From: Rhizohabitans arisaemae
GTDB taxonomy: Bacteria; Actinomycetota; Actinomycetes; Streptosporangiales; Streptosporangiaceae
DNA length: 64,000 nucleotides
Direction of reading: 5' to 3'
Assembly (NCBI RefSeq): GCF_025996515.1
Contig: NZ_BLRH01000034.1
Location: forward strand, 558,001 to 622,000
The translations under genes were made by a program, and so were the position numbers. Below, one piece after another: positions 23,721 to 31,955 of the stretch (position 1 is its first letter; every line of letters begins with the position of its first letter). The notes beneath the pieces were generated by a model. That model worked only from the letters and a program-made list of their open reading frames with translations, did no database searches and had not been told where the DNA came from.

Positions 23721-24617
23721 TTAGGGACATGCCTCCCGGGCCGCGATCAGCGTGCCCAGCACCGCGCGGGTCTGCTCCCACGGCACCGGGCTCGGGGCGC
23801 CGCCCACCATGGCCAGGAACGCCTCCACGGTCCCCCGGTAGCCAAGGCCGAGCAGGAAGTCGCCGCCCGGGGTGATCACGGCTTCCCGGGTGCCGGACCG
23901 CGTGTGCACGGCGACCGTGTAGGACTCCTCGTCGGTCACCCCGAGCACCTCCACGGTGCCGGTGACCCCGTTCTCCCAGGCCAGCGCCATGACCCCGGTG
24001 TCCTCGGAGTTGAGGGCGGTGTAGGACCGGATCGCGGCGGCCGCCCCGGCCAGCCGCACGGCGGGCCCGAGCAGCGCAACCAGCAGCTCCACCCCGTGCA
24101 CCCCCATCGTCACCATCGTGCCGCCGCCCACCGCCGGGTCGTCCTGCCACGGGTTGTGGCCGGCGGCCCACAGCCCCACGTCGTGCCGGACGGTGGCCCG
24201 TACCGAGAGCACCTCCCCCGGGTCCTGGCCGCCCAAGGCGGTGAAGGCCGGGGCGAAACGCAGCACCGAGGTGGAGAGCACCAGGTGGGGCGCCGTGCGG
24301 GCCACCGCGTCGACGGCGGCGAGCTGGGCGGCGGTCGCGGCGGCCGGCTTGTTCACAAAACACGGCAGACCCGCCGCCAGCACCGGCTTGAGCGCCGCGG
24401 CGACCTCCGGATTGGGCACCGTCAGCACCACCCCGTCCGGCCGGGCGGCGAGCAGCTCATCCGGGCCGGCCGCGACCTGGGCCTTGGGGTGCTCCTCGAC
24501 GAAACGCGCCAGCCGGGCGGAATCCTCCTCCCACACCACGAGGTCGGCGTGCGAGGCGAGGCTGCGGGCGTCGGTGTACGGATGGCTGGTGGCGAGCCCG
24601 GCGATGGCGATGAGCAC
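23721..24617 (-). CDS. Gfo/Idh/MocA-family oxidoreductase
   Basis: A 298-residue NAD(P)-dependent dehydrogenase: N-terminal Rossmann fold IAIAGLATSHPYT (a variant of GxGxxG), VNKPAAAT in place of the usual EKP motif, and MGVHGVELLVALLG carrying the catalytic His region. The GTG at 24617 is preferred: GGGAG at 7 nt. An ATG at 24662 would make a GC-poor-scoring extension across the half operator. The family oxidises sugars, inositols and amino-sugar derivatives, which fits the locus. It lies directly upstream of the SDR promoter on the same strand. Confidence 0.84.
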   Translation of the reverse strand: MLIAIAGLATSHPYTDARSLASHADLVVWEEDSARLARFVEEHPKAQVAAGPDELLAARPDGVVLTVPNPEVAAALKPVLAAGLPCFVNKPAAATAAQLAAVDAVARTAPHLVLSTSVLRFAPAFTALGGQDPGEVLSVRATVRHDVGLWAAGHNPWQDDPAVGGGTMVTMGVHGVELLVALLGPAVRLAGAAAAIRSYTALNSEDTGVMALAWENGVTGTVEVLGVTDEESYTVAVHTRSGTREAVITPGGDFLLGLGYRGTVEAFLAMVGGAPSPVPWEQTRAVLGTLIAAREACP

Positions 24618-24642
24618 GGTCTTCTCCCGATCAATGAGGGGG

Positions 24643-24655
24643 GTACCGACCGTAC
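24643..24655. promoter_or_regulatory. Degenerate fifth operator-like site
   Basis: GTACCGACCGTAC contains one full half-site (GACCGTA, identical to operator 4) and a poor second half. It lies 26 bp before the Gfo/Idh/MocA start. It is much weaker than the four main sites and may be chance. Confidence 0.3.
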
Positions 24656-24775
24656 ACCTCACCTGAAAGCGGGCAGCCGACTACGGGAACCGGCCTTTGG
24701 CGATTCGACGTGGAAGGGGGCCTGACGCCACCGGTAGAGTGGGCGGTCAGGGCCTCGTCCACGCGACGTGGTCCT

Positions 24776-24862
24776 GAGGCGGTGGGGCCCGCCACCCCGG
24801 GCGACGGGGAAACCGCGGTGAGCGCCGCCAACGGTCCCTGCCAGAGTTCTGGTGGGGAGGAT
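24776..24862 (+). promoter_or_regulatory. Candidate fluoride riboswitch (crcB motif)
   Basis: GGCGGTGGGGCCCGCC (24778-24793) resembles the 5' part of the crcB RNA; AAACCGC follows at about 24810, and GGTCCCTGCCAG (24833-24844) matches the conserved 3' part. GGGGCC (24784-24789) pairs with GGTCCC (24833-24838) to close the long-range stem, with one G-U. An extra G/C-rich hairpin is inserted before AAACCGC. It lies just upstream of two FluC genes; CCAGA/TCTGG and the GGGGAGG ribosome site directly follow and could be the switch region. Confidence 0.55.
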
Positions 24863-24866
24863 ATCC

Positions 24867-25343
24867 GTGCACGAGCCCGTCGCGCCTGTCGACTCAGACG
24901 TCCGTGTCCCGGCCATAGGCGCCGAGCCGCGGCCTCGGGCCTGGCCCGTACTGGCGGCGATCTCCGCCGGCGGCGCGCTGGGTGCGCTGACCCGCCATTC
25001 GATCTCAACGGCCCTGCCGCACGCCCCCGCCGGGTTTCCCTGGTCGACGTTCCTGATCAACGTGTCGGGCTGCCTGCTGATCGGCGTGCTCATGACGTCG
25101 GCCGACCGGCTGTGGGCGGGACGCCGGCTACTGCGCCCGTTCTGGGGGGTCGGGGTACTGGGCGGCTACACCACCTTCTCCACCTACGTCATGGACATCC
25201 ACTCCGCCATGCAGGCCGGCGCGCCGGGAGTCGCACTGCTCTCCACGGCCGCCACACCGGCCGCCGCGCTGCCGGCGGTCTGGGCGGGCGTGTCCGTGGC
25301 CGATGCGGTCCTCACGTGGGCGCGGCGGCGGAGGCACGGGTGA
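24867..25343 (+). CDS. crcB: Fluoride channel subunit FluC/CrcB (first of pair)
   Basis: A 158-residue membrane protein with four spans of the Fluc family: SAGGALGALTRH near the N-terminus, FLINVSGCLLIGVL, and the channel motif GGYTTFSTY. An extra 30-residue polar N-terminal tail precedes the first span. The GTG at 24867 follows GGGGAGG. Genes in pairs like this make antiparallel heterodimeric fluoride channels that lower cytoplasmic fluoride. The candidate riboswitch upstream would turn it on when fluoride is present. Confidence 0.9.
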   Translation: MHEPVAPVDSDVRVPAIGAEPRPRAWPVLAAISAGGALGALTRHSISTALPHAPAGFPWSTFLINVSGCLLIGVLMTSADRLWAGRRLLRPFWGVGVLGGYTTFSTYVMDIHSAMQAGAPGVALLSTAATPAAALPAVWAGVSVADAVLTWARRRRHG

Positions 25344-25413
25344 CACGTCGCGGACCCGCACGGCGGCTGAGGGTTTTCCCGGGCGTCCGCACGCCGGGGA
25401 AGGCGGGTGCCCG

Positions 25414-25776
25414 ATGACGGTGCTGTGGGTGGCTCTGGGTGCGGCGATCGGCGCCCCGCTGCGCTACCTGATCGATCGCCTCGTGCGATCCCGGCACGAT
25501 TCGGTGTTCCCCTGGGGCACCCTGACGGTCAACCTGGCCGGGTCCTTTGTCCTGGGCGTGCTGACGGGCCTGCCCGGCGGCACGGCATGGTCGGCGGTGG
25601 TCGGCACCGGGTTCTGCGGCGCGCTGACCACCTACTCCACCTTCGGCTATGAGACGCTGCGCCTGATCCAGGACGGCGCTCGCTTCTCCGCGCTGGTCAA
25701 CGTCGTCGCCGGCGTCCTGGCCGGGCTGGGCGCCGGCCTGACGGGGCTTCTCGTGGCGCAGGCCCTCACCGCCTGA
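25414..25776 (+). CDS. crcB: Fluoride channel subunit FluC/CrcB (second of pair)
   Basis: A 120-residue four-span protein: GAAIGAPLRYLIDRL, PWGTLTVNLAGSFVLG and the fluoride-path motif CGALTTYSTFGYET. The ATG at 25414 follows a GGAAGGCGGG stretch; longer in-frame starts overlap the first subunit and read basic, non-membrane sequence. Seventy bp behind the first fluC gene, it is the partner subunit of a heterodimer. Confidence 0.92.
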   Translation: MTVLWVALGAAIGAPLRYLIDRLVRSRHDSVFPWGTLTVNLAGSFVLGVLTGLPGGTAWSAVVGTGFCGALTTYSTFGYETLRLIQDGARFSALVNVVAGVLAGLGAGLTGLLVAQALTA

Positions 25777-25879
25777 CCGGCGGGCGCATCGTTTCCGGCC
25801 CGCGATCGTCGATCCACCGTGCCGGAGGTGGAGTCACGTGCTCCGTGACCCCGAGACCCAGGTCGGTGTACGGCCCAGG

Positions 25880-25931
25880 CCTTCAGGGCGGCGGGGCGAC
25901 CGGACCGGCGCAGCCCGTACCGCCCTGAAGG
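25880..25931. terminator. 52-bp inverted-repeat element, probable bidirectional terminator
   Basis: CCTTCAGGGCGG (25880-25891) and CCGCCCTGAAGG (25920-25931) are perfect 12-bp arms around a 28-nt loop that also contains CGGG/CCCG. It sits between convergent genes (fluC pair and the ABC permease), as expected for a two-way terminator. The loop carries the dispersed motif GGCGCAGCCCGTACC (25907-25921), also present at 14.9 and 35.7 kb. Nothing else was seen between 25777 and 26039. Confidence 0.6.
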
Positions 25932-26039
25932 TCGTGCGATGAATCCGGCCGACCCGGCGCCGGTTCCGCGTCCGTGGCGTCCGCCTCGCCCTCCGCCGGC
26001 CACAGCGCGTACATACCGGCGGGAGGCCGCCCGCCTCCG

Positions 26040-26792
26040 TCAGGGCCGGCCGGCGGACCGCCTCCCGGTGAACACCCCGATCAGGAGCGGGATCACGGCC
26101 CACCCGGCGAGCACGGTGAACGCCGTCCACGTCGGCATGATGTCGGGGACCTGCTCGATCAGCTGGAGAGCCGGATACGTCGGCAGGAACCGGTTGACCA
26201 CGTCGCCCCAGGAGAACATGTTTGCGACGAACGGCAGCATGAGCACGATGCCCACCAGCGCCGCGGTCGCCACGGCTCCGTTGCGCAGGACCATGCCCAG
26301 GGCCAGTCCGAGCAGCGTGGTCACCACGATCATGAGCGTTCCTCCGGCGATGACCGTCCACGCTCCGGCGGGCAGGAACGAGGGCTGGAACTCCGCGGCC
26401 ACGAACCGCCCGTAGAGGTAGCCCGGAACCGCGATGAGCAGCGAGCCGACCACCGCCACCCCACTCAGCACGGCCGCCTTGGCCGTCAGCACCCGCGCTC
26501 TGGACGGTGTGGCGACGAAGGTCATGTCGATCATGCCGGACGTGTGCTCGCCGCTGATCGCCATCGTTCCCAGCATGCCGAGCGGCAGCTGCGCCAGGAT
26601 CACCCCCACGTAGACGGCCACGACGACTCCCATGGCCGCGTGGTCGCCGGTGCGGTCCGGCGCCCAGCGTGAGATGACGGTGGCGGCGCCCAGCACGGTG
26701 AGCGCGAGCGAGGTCAGCACGCCGATACCCACCGCCCACCAGGTCGAACGGAGCGTCCGCAGCTTGATCCACTCGGCGGCGATCGCGTTCAC
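26040..26792 (-). CDS. ABC-2 type transporter permease
   Basis: A 250-residue membrane protein with six hydrophobic stretches; the N-terminus AAEWIKLRTLRSTWWAVG is typical of actinomycete ABC-2 permeases that follow a drug/antibiotic-type ATPase. It starts with GTG overlapping the ATPase stop by 4 bp. It pairs with 26789 as an efflux or immunity-like exporter. A divergent two-component system probably controls it. Confidence 0.88.
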   Translation of the reverse strand: MNAIAAEWIKLRTLRSTWWAVGIGVLTSLALTVLGAATVISRWAPDRTGDHAAMGVVVAVYVGVILAQLPLGMLGTMAISGEHTSGMIDMTFVATPSRARVLTAKAAVLSGVAVVGSLLIAVPGYLYGRFVAAEFQPSFLPAGAWTVIAGGTLMIVVTTLLGLALGMVLRNGAVATAALVGIVLMLPFVANMFSWGDVVNRFLPTYPALQLIEQVPDIMPTWTAFTVLAGWAVIPLLIGVFTGRRSAGRP

Positions 26793-27529
26793 CGCGCACT
26801 CCCTTCAATGATCTCCATGAACACGTCCTCCAGTGAGGCGTCCGGCCGCACCAAATCCGTGATCTTCGCGTCGGCGAGCAACCGGCCCCGGCCGATGACG
26901 ATCAGATGGTCGGCCGTGACCGCCATCTCGTGCATCAGGTGGCTCGACACCAGGACGGTACGGCCTTCGGCGGCGAGCGACTTGAGCAGACCGCGCATCC
27001 AGCGGATTCCTTCGGGATCGAGCCCGTTGACCGGCTCGTCGAGCAGAAGCACCTCAGGGTCGCCGAGCAGGGCCGCGGCAAGTCCGAGCCGCTGTTTCAT
27101 GCCCAGGGAGAAGCCGCCGACGCGCTTGTGTCCCACGTCGCCGAGCCCGACAAGCTCAAGCAGCCCGGGGATGCGACCGCGTGAGATCCCGTTGGAGCGG
27201 GCCAGCCACCCCAGGTGCTGCTTCGCGAGCCGCCCCCCTTGCACCGCGGTCGCGTCCAGCAGCGCACCGACCTGGGTGAGCGGCCTCCTGAGTTCCCGGT
27301 AGGGCACGCCGTGCACCGTGGCGCGTCCGGCGGTGGGCCGGTCCAGGCCGAGGATCAGCCGCATGGTCGTGGTCTTTCCCGCGCCGTTCGCGCCGAGGAA
27401 ACCGGTGATCATCCCGGGTGAGACCGTGAAGGACAGGTCGTCCACGGCGCATGTCTGTTTGAAGCGTCTGGTGAGTCCGATGACTTCGATCACGCCTTCA
27501 CGGTCGGCCACGCCCGTCCCGTCCCGCAT
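26789..27529 (-). CDS. ABC-2 exporter ATP-binding subunit
   Basis: A 246-residue ATPase of the CcmA/DrrA type: Walker A GANGAGKTT, signature FSLGMKQRLGLAAA, Walker B VLLLDEPVNGLDP and the switch His in VSSHLM. The ATG at 27529 lies inside an 18-bp palindrome; GTGs at 27511 and 27493 are possible alternative starts. Cytoplasmic, it powers the permease at 26040. Its divergent neighbour is a histidine kinase gene, a common arrangement for stress-induced exporters. Confidence 0.9.
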   Translation of the reverse strand: MRDGTGVADREGVIEVIGLTRRFKQTCAVDDLSFTVSPGMITGFLGANGAGKTTTMRLILGLDRPTAGRATVHGVPYRELRRPLTQVGALLDATAVQGGRLAKQHLGWLARSNGISRGRIPGLLELVGLGDVGHKRVGGFSLGMKQRLGLAAALLGDPEVLLLDEPVNGLDPEGIRWMRGLLKSLAAEGRTVLVSSHLMHEMAVTADHLIVIGRGRLLADAKITDLVRPDASLEDVFMEIIEGSAR

Positions 27530-27573
27530 CGGTCTTGAGACCGATTCACCTCGCCGGGTCGCACGGTTAGATT
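27528..27573. promoter_or_regulatory. Divergent exporter/kinase control region
   Basis: ATCGGTCT (27528-27535), a TG centre and AGACCGAT (27538-27545) form a perfect 18-bp interrupted palindrome overlapping the ATPase ATG. It resembles the 9.6-24.6 kb operators in its CGGTC/GACCG arms but has a 4-bp instead of 2-bp centre, so it is probably a different site. TAGATT (27568-27573) 6 bp before the kinase GTG at 27580 is a -10 for leaderless transcription. Confidence 0.5.
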
Positions 27574-27579
27574 CGTGCC

Positions 27580-28683
27580 GTGCGCGAACAGATCCGTCTC
27601 CCCCTGCTGAGCCGGGTACCGGCCTGGGCTTGGGTGACGGTCGACACCGGAATCGCCCTCGTGTTCGCGGCCGCCTTCACGGGACTCGCCTCGTCGAGAA
27701 ACCCGGCGGCGCCCGATCTGTTCGACTACGGGTCGGCCCTGGCCGTCAGCCTCCCCATAGCGGTCAGGCGGCTGTGGCCGCGCACGGTGTTCTTGATCGT
27801 CCTGATCGGCGGGCTCGGCATGCGCCAGTTCCTCGTCCCGCACGCCGACCCGCTCTGCCTGCCACTCGCGCTGTACACGCTGGCCACGCGGGGCAGAGCC
27901 GGCTTCGCGCTGCTCGCGGCCGCCGGGGTCTCCGCGCAAGGCGTGCTGGAGCTGCCGGTGACCGGCACGGTACGCGATCATCTCGGATTGGTCCTGGCGA
28001 TCCTGCTCGCCTCCTGGGCCGCCGGCACGGCCGTACGCCAGCGCAGGCTCCACACCGAACAGCTCGCCGCGCAGGCGGAGGAGCGGGCACGGACGGAGGC
28101 CATGGCGGAGCGGTTGCGGATCGCGAGGGAGTTGCACGACGTCATCGGCCACACGCTCAGTACGATCACCGTGCAGGCGGGCGTGGCGGGGCATGTGGGT
28201 GAGGCGGCGGAGATGCGCCGCACCCTGGCCTCCATCGAGGAGACCGGCAGATCGGCGCTGCGCGAGACCAGACGGCTGCTCGGAGTGCTCCGCGAGGACG
28301 GCGAGGCCGAGCTCACTCCAGCCCCCGACCTGGCCGATCTCGACGCGCTCATCGCCCGGACCAGGATGGCGGGCCTGGAGGTGGAGCTGAGAACAGACGG
28401 TGAGGTGGAGGGGGAGATGGAGCTGACGGTCTACCGGATCGTTCAGGAGGCGCTGACCAACGTGCTCAAACACGCAGGAGCCCGCCACGTCCTGGTGCGG
28501 ATCGCACGGCAGGAGGACAGACTGATCGTGGAGGTCGCCGACGACGGCACGAACGGCCAGGTGAAGCCGTACGGACACGGGCTGACCGGGCTGCGCGAGC
28601 GGGTGCACCTCTTCGGCGGCGAGTTCGAAGCGGGTGCCCGCCCGGTGCGTGGTTTCCGCGTCATGGCCACACTGCCGCTGTGA
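27580..28683 (+). CDS. Sensor histidine kinase (HisKA_3)
   Basis: A 367-residue kinase: about four to five membrane spans in residues 15-150, the phospho-acceptor box [15 protein letters not shown], and an HATPase domain with [15 protein letters not shown] and [15 protein letters not shown]. It begins with a GTG placed for leaderless translation. It overlaps the response regulator gene by 4 bp (GTGA). It is divergent from the ABC exporter, its probable target. There is no large external sensing domain. Confidence 0.92.
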   Translation: MREQIRLPLLSRVPAWAWVTVDTGIALVFAAAFTGLASSRNPAAPDLFDYGSALAVSLPIAVRRLWPRTVFLIVLIGGLGMRQFLVPHADPLCLPLALYTLATRGRAGFALLAAAGVSAQGVLELPVTGTVRDHLGLVLAILLASWAAGTAVRQRRLHTEQLAAQAEERARTEAMAERLRIARELHDVIGHTLSTITVQAGVAGHVGEAAEMRRTLASIEETGRSALRETRRLLGVLREDGEAELTPAPDLADLDALIARTRMAGLEVELRTDGEVEGEMELTVYRIVQEALTNVLKHAGARHVLVRIARQEDRLIVEVADDGTNGQVKPYGHGLTGLRERVHLFGGEFEAGARPVRGFRVMATLPL

Positions 28684-29312
28684 TCAGGGTGTTGGTCGCC
28701 GACGACCAGGCGCTCATCAGGGCCGGCTTCCGCCGGTTGATCGACAGCACGCCGGGGTTCCACGGCGTCGGCGAGGCCGCGACGGGCGCGCAGGCGGTGA
28801 TCGCGGCCGCTCGCCACCGTCCCGACCTGGTGCTCATGGACGTGCGCATGCCGGAGATGGACGGCATCGAGGCCACACGCCGCATCTGCGCCGGCCGCCC
28901 GGGGACCCGCGTGCTCATCGTGACCACGTTCGATCTGGATGAGTACGTCTACGGAGCGCTGCGGGCGGGCGCCGCGGGTTTCCTGCTCAAGGACACTCCA
29001 CCCGCCGAACTGCTGAGGAGCATGACGGTCGTCGCATCCGGCGAGTCGCTGCTGGCGCCGACCGCCACACGGCGGTTGATCCGGCGGTTCGTGCACCCGT
29101 CGCCACCGGCCCGCTGCCTGGACATCACCGAACGGGAACGCGAGGTCCTCATCCTGGTCGCCAGAGGCCTGTCCAACGCGGAGATCGCCGGGAGCCTGTA
29201 CATCAGCCTCGGCACCGTGAAGACGCATGTGAGCAACCTGCTGACCAAGCTCGACGTCCGCACCCGCGTCCACCTGGTCATCGCCGCCTATGAGTCACAT
29301 CTCATCACCTGA
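28680..29312 (+). CDS. NarL-type response regulator
   Basis: A 210-residue regulator: receiver domain residues 3-117 with the DD pair at 8-9 and acceptor Asp in [12 protein letters not shown], then a LuxR-type HTH ([36 protein letters not shown]). It starts with GTG overlapping the kinase stop. It likely controls the divergent ABC exporter. Between this gene and 29563, a plus-strand frame ending near 29465 (VVPLKPLIGIGGFTYDGPGN) looks like the C-terminal end of some lost gene; I cannot name it. Confidence 0.92.
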   Translation: MIRVLVADDQALIRAGFRRLIDSTPGFHGVGEAATGAQAVIAAARHRPDLVLMDVRMPEMDGIEATRRICAGRPGTRVLIVTTFDLDEYVYGALRAGAAGFLLKDTPPAELLRSMTVVASGESLLAPTATRRLIRRFVHPSPPARCLDITEREREVLILVARGLSNAEIAGSLYISLGTVKTHVSNLLTKLDVRTRVHLVIAAYESHLIT

Positions 29313-29562
29313 CAGGCGGCGATCGGCGCCGGCTATTCCTCCCTGCCCGGCCGGCGGCATGTGGTGCCGCTGAAACCGCTGATCGGCATCGGAGGGTTCA
29401 CCTACGACGGCCCCGGCAACCCCGCCGCGTCCGAGACCCGCGACGTACCGCCCGGCCCCGCATGAGCAGCCGTTCCCGTCGAAGCGACGCCCGGCGCGGG
29501 ACCAGGATGTCACCACCGGCGGAAAGCCTGCCCGTGGCGGCCTCGGCCGGGCCGGAAGAGAC

Positions 29563-30153
29563 TCACCACGTGATGACCACCACGATCCCCCGGTCCGTCG
29601 CGGCCGCTTCGGCGATCCAGTCCCGCTGCGTGTCCATCGCCGGTGAAGCGGACTCGAAGTCGGGAGTGTACCGGTCGCCGGCCATCTCCGGGATGACGAT
29701 GCCCTCGGCGACCTCGGAGAAGGCGTCCCACGGCACCGCCTCGGCGCGTGCGTGTGCGAGACGCACCGTCTCGGGGCGCATCGCGTAGAAGACAGCGGAA
29801 TCGGCGGCAACCCCGGAGTCCTCCCTGAGATCGTCGGGCGGCTCCCCGCCGTACACCATGTCCAGGAACGCGGACACCGGCGTGCGGACATCCGCCGGCA
29901 GGCGCGGGCGCAGCAACGTGTAGTACCGGCCGGCGGCGACAAACGTGAAGCCACCCCGGTACGTCCGCTCCACCGCATAGGACAGCAACCGCTCGGGCGG
30001 CTCGGGGGTCGGCTGACGGGCGGCCTGCGCGGCCAAGAACGCATCGTTGTACGCGGCGTTGGCCTCCCGGTAGAAGTCCAGGCCCCGCGCCACCCGGACG
30101 TCGGCCACCATCGGCTCCCACTTCGTGATCAGCGCGAAGACATCGGTACCCAT
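29563..30153 (-). CDS. Hypothetical protein (196 residues)
   Basis: A soluble, acidic 196-residue protein starting MGTDVFALITKWEPMVADVR. No signal peptide or membrane span. Codon use is normal for the window and the frame is the only long one with typical third-position G/C bias, so it is likely real. The pattern of aromatic residues (GRYYTLLRPRLPADVRTPVS, VFYAMRPETVRLAHARAEAV) suggests a small immunity-like or DUF-type actinomycete protein, but I recognise no family. It is not in an evident operon. Confidence 0.6.
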   Translation of the reverse strand: MGTDVFALITKWEPMVADVRVARGLDFYREANAAYNDAFLAAQAARQPTPEPPERLLSYAVERTYRGGFTFVAAGRYYTLLRPRLPADVRTPVSAFLDMVYGGEPPDDLREDSGVAADSAVFYAMRPETVRLAHARAEAVPWDAFSEVAEGIVIPEMAGDRYTPDFESASPAMDTQRDWIAEAAATDRGIVVVITW

Positions 30154-30218
30154 CGGCGTAGGTTACGAGATCGCCCGGTGCGCCACCACAGACCAGGCCC
30201 GCCGACGAAGATGCTCCG

Positions 30219-30569
30219 ATGAGCCGGACCGTGCACTCGGTGCCCAATGCCGGCGTACGGCTCACAGCGGGCGAGCGGGTGTCGCGTACACCGGTGACTC
30301 CGGTCCGAGCCCCGATGTGGCGGACCTGGCTCGCGGCGCTCACCTGCTCCTGGCCGAGGCCACCTACGTGGATTGGGTGCCGGAGGACTCGCGGCGCCAC
30401 CTGTCCGGCGCCCGCCAGGCAGGCCGGCAGGCCAGGGAAGCCGACACCGGGCACCTGGTGCTCACGCACCTGCAGCCGGGCACAGACCCCTCAGCCGCGC
30501 ACTCCGCCGCCGGAATACGGCGGTGAGATCGGCGTCGCCGTATCCGGCCTGGTCATCGATCTTCCCTGA
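30219..30569 (+). pseudogene. Metallo-beta-lactamase-fold hydrolase remnant with two frameshifts
   Basis: The reading starts in one frame (VPNAGVRLTAGERV), moves to the next (AYTGDSGPSPDVADLARGAH, LLLAEATYVDWVPEDSRRHL, ARQAGRQAREADTGHLVLTH) and returns to the first for the C-terminus (YGGEIGVAVSGLVIDLP, stop). This is the C-terminal half of an MBL-fold hydrolase of the RNase Z-like type, including the GDSGPS and LTHL metal-site segments. The N-terminal HxHxDH part is absent. Two frame changes and truncation mark it as decayed. Confidence 0.7.
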
Positions 30570-30608
30570 CCAAGGCGTCCGGTGACGCCGTCGAAACGGG
30601 GTGGATCC

Positions 30609-30638
30609 GCGGCGCCCGGGATGGTGCCCGGGCGCCGC
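30609..30638. terminator. Strong hairpin terminator
   Basis: GCGGCGCCCGGG (30609-30620) and CCCGGGCGCCGC (30627-30638) form a perfect 12-bp stem with a 6-nt loop, between the metallo-hydrolase remnant and the 3' end of the minus-strand methyltransferase-GNAT gene. No T-tract is present, which is usual for high-G+C actinomycetes. Confidence 0.6.
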
Positions 30639-30650
30639 AGCCCGTTCAGG

Positions 30651-31955
30651 TCAGACGCCGAAGGCGGCCGGGTAGCGGATGAGGCCGGTGGGAACCGGGA
30701 CGGCCGGGTCCAGGGTGAGGGCCATCATCGCCTCGTCTGGTACGTCGAAGGGTGGGCGGATGCCGAACCCGGACGCCGGGACGAACCCGAACCGGGGGTA
30801 GTACTCGGGGTGCCCGAGGACGAGGACGAGGTTCTCCCCCATGTCCCGGGCGGCGGCCAGGGCGGTGCGGATGGCGGCGGAGCCGGCTCCCTGCTTCTGG
30901 TAGGCGGGGAGCACCGCGCACGGGCCGAGGGCGAGGGCCGGCTCGCCGTCGACGTGACAGCGGCTGAGCAGCGCGTACCCGGCGACGGTGCCGTCCTCGG
31001 CCGCCGCCACGACGGACAGCCCGTCGATCCAGGCCGCCCGGTCGGCGCGCAGGGCTTCGACGAGGTCGGCCTCCAGCGCGGTGGGGAAGGCCGCCAGATT
31101 GACGGCGCGGATGGCGTCGATGTCGCCGGGGGTCTCCGGGCGGGTGGTCCAGGTCATGGTGGTCCGTTCGTCTACGGGAACAGGGGCGGGATGGAGGACG
31201 TAGCCGGCGTAGCGGTAGTCCGCTCCGTACCGCCGGCGCATGTCGATCTCTTCGTGGAGTGCCGCGAGGGCCTTGACCATCCCGGGATACTCCGGGTCCG
31301 CGGTGGCGGCCCGCTCGGTGAGCGGGGTGTAGTACTCGTCCCACCAGTCCTCGTCCGGCAGCGGCAGGTAGGCGCCGATCCGGTATCCCGCTTCCTGCGC
31401 CGCGCGGGCGTTGCCGTCATGGGTGCGCAGGGAGTAATGGGTGTCCCAGAAGGCGCGGACCTGCGGGGAGGGAGTGGGGGTGCTCCATTCGGCCTCGGTG
31501 ACGACGAGCACCCCGCCGGGGGCGAGGAGGCGGCGCCAGAGCCGCAGCGCCACGTCGAAACCGATGTTGTAGACCGACCCTTCCGCCCAGATCACGTCGA
31601 ACCCGTGATCGGGGAACGGCAGCCGGTCCATGGACCACCTGAGTGCCCGGATTCGGGACTCAAGCCCTTGGCGTGCCGCCGCGGCGGTCAGCTCGCCGAG
31701 GAAAGGCCGATGCAGGTCGACGGCGGTCACGTGGCCGCCGGTCTCGGCGGCCAGCAGCAGCGCGGAGCGGCCGGGGCCGCAGCCCAGGTCCAGGATCCGC
31801 GGCCGCTCGGGGAGCGGTCCCGCCAGGTCCAGCAGCTGCCGGGTGACGGCGTCGGAGCCGGGCCCCTGCCGGGGCAGACCGTGGTGCAGGACGAAGAACG
31901 CCGAGGTCGGCGGTGCGCCGTCCGCATTCGGTGCCGGGGTGTCGTTGTGGTTCAC
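30651..31955 (-). CDS. SAM methyltransferase fused to GNAT acetyltransferase
   Basis: A 434-residue two-domain protein. Residues about 1-255 form a class I methyltransferase: motif I ILDLGCGPGRSALLLAAE, then VTAVDLHRPFLGEL and the FDVIWAEGSVYNIGF post-I region. From about residue 268 (TTRPETPGDIDAIRAVNLAAF) an N-acetyltransferase of the YhbS-like type follows, with the acetyl-CoA loop LPAYQKQGAGSAAIRTALA and GHPEYYPRFGF. The GTG at 31955 follows GGGGG; a longer frame to 32129 has no ribosome site and reads unlike a protein. The fusion suggests one substrate modified twice, or two linked steps. Confidence 0.85.
   Translation of the reverse strand: MNHNDTPAPNADGAPPTSAFFVLHHGLPRQGPGSDAVTRQLLDLAGPLPERPRILDLGCGPGRSALLLAAETGGHVTAVDLHRPFLGELTAAAARQGLESRIRALRWSMDRLPFPDHGFDVIWAEGSVYNIGFDVALRLWRRLLAPGGVLVVTEAEWSTPTPSPQVRAFWDTHYSLRTHDGNARAAQEAGYRIGAYLPLPDEDWWDEYYTPLTERAATADPEYPGMVKALAALHEEIDMRRRYGADYRYAGYVLHPAPVPVDERTTMTWTTRPETPGDIDAIRAVNLAAFPTALEADLVEALRADRAAWIDGLSVVAAAEDGTVAGYALLSRCHVDGEPALALGPCAVLPAYQKQGAGSAAIRTALAAARDMGENLVLVLGHPEYYPRFGFVPASGFGIRPPFDVPDEAMMALTLDPAVPVPTGLIRYPAAFGV

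Noticed and set aside
27528-27545. The CGGTC/GACCG palindrome at the ABC exporter as a fifth main operator of the 9.6-24.6 kb regulon
   Set aside because: The arms match but the centre is 4 bp instead of 2 bp and the AATYTAG flank is absent, so it is probably another regulator's site.
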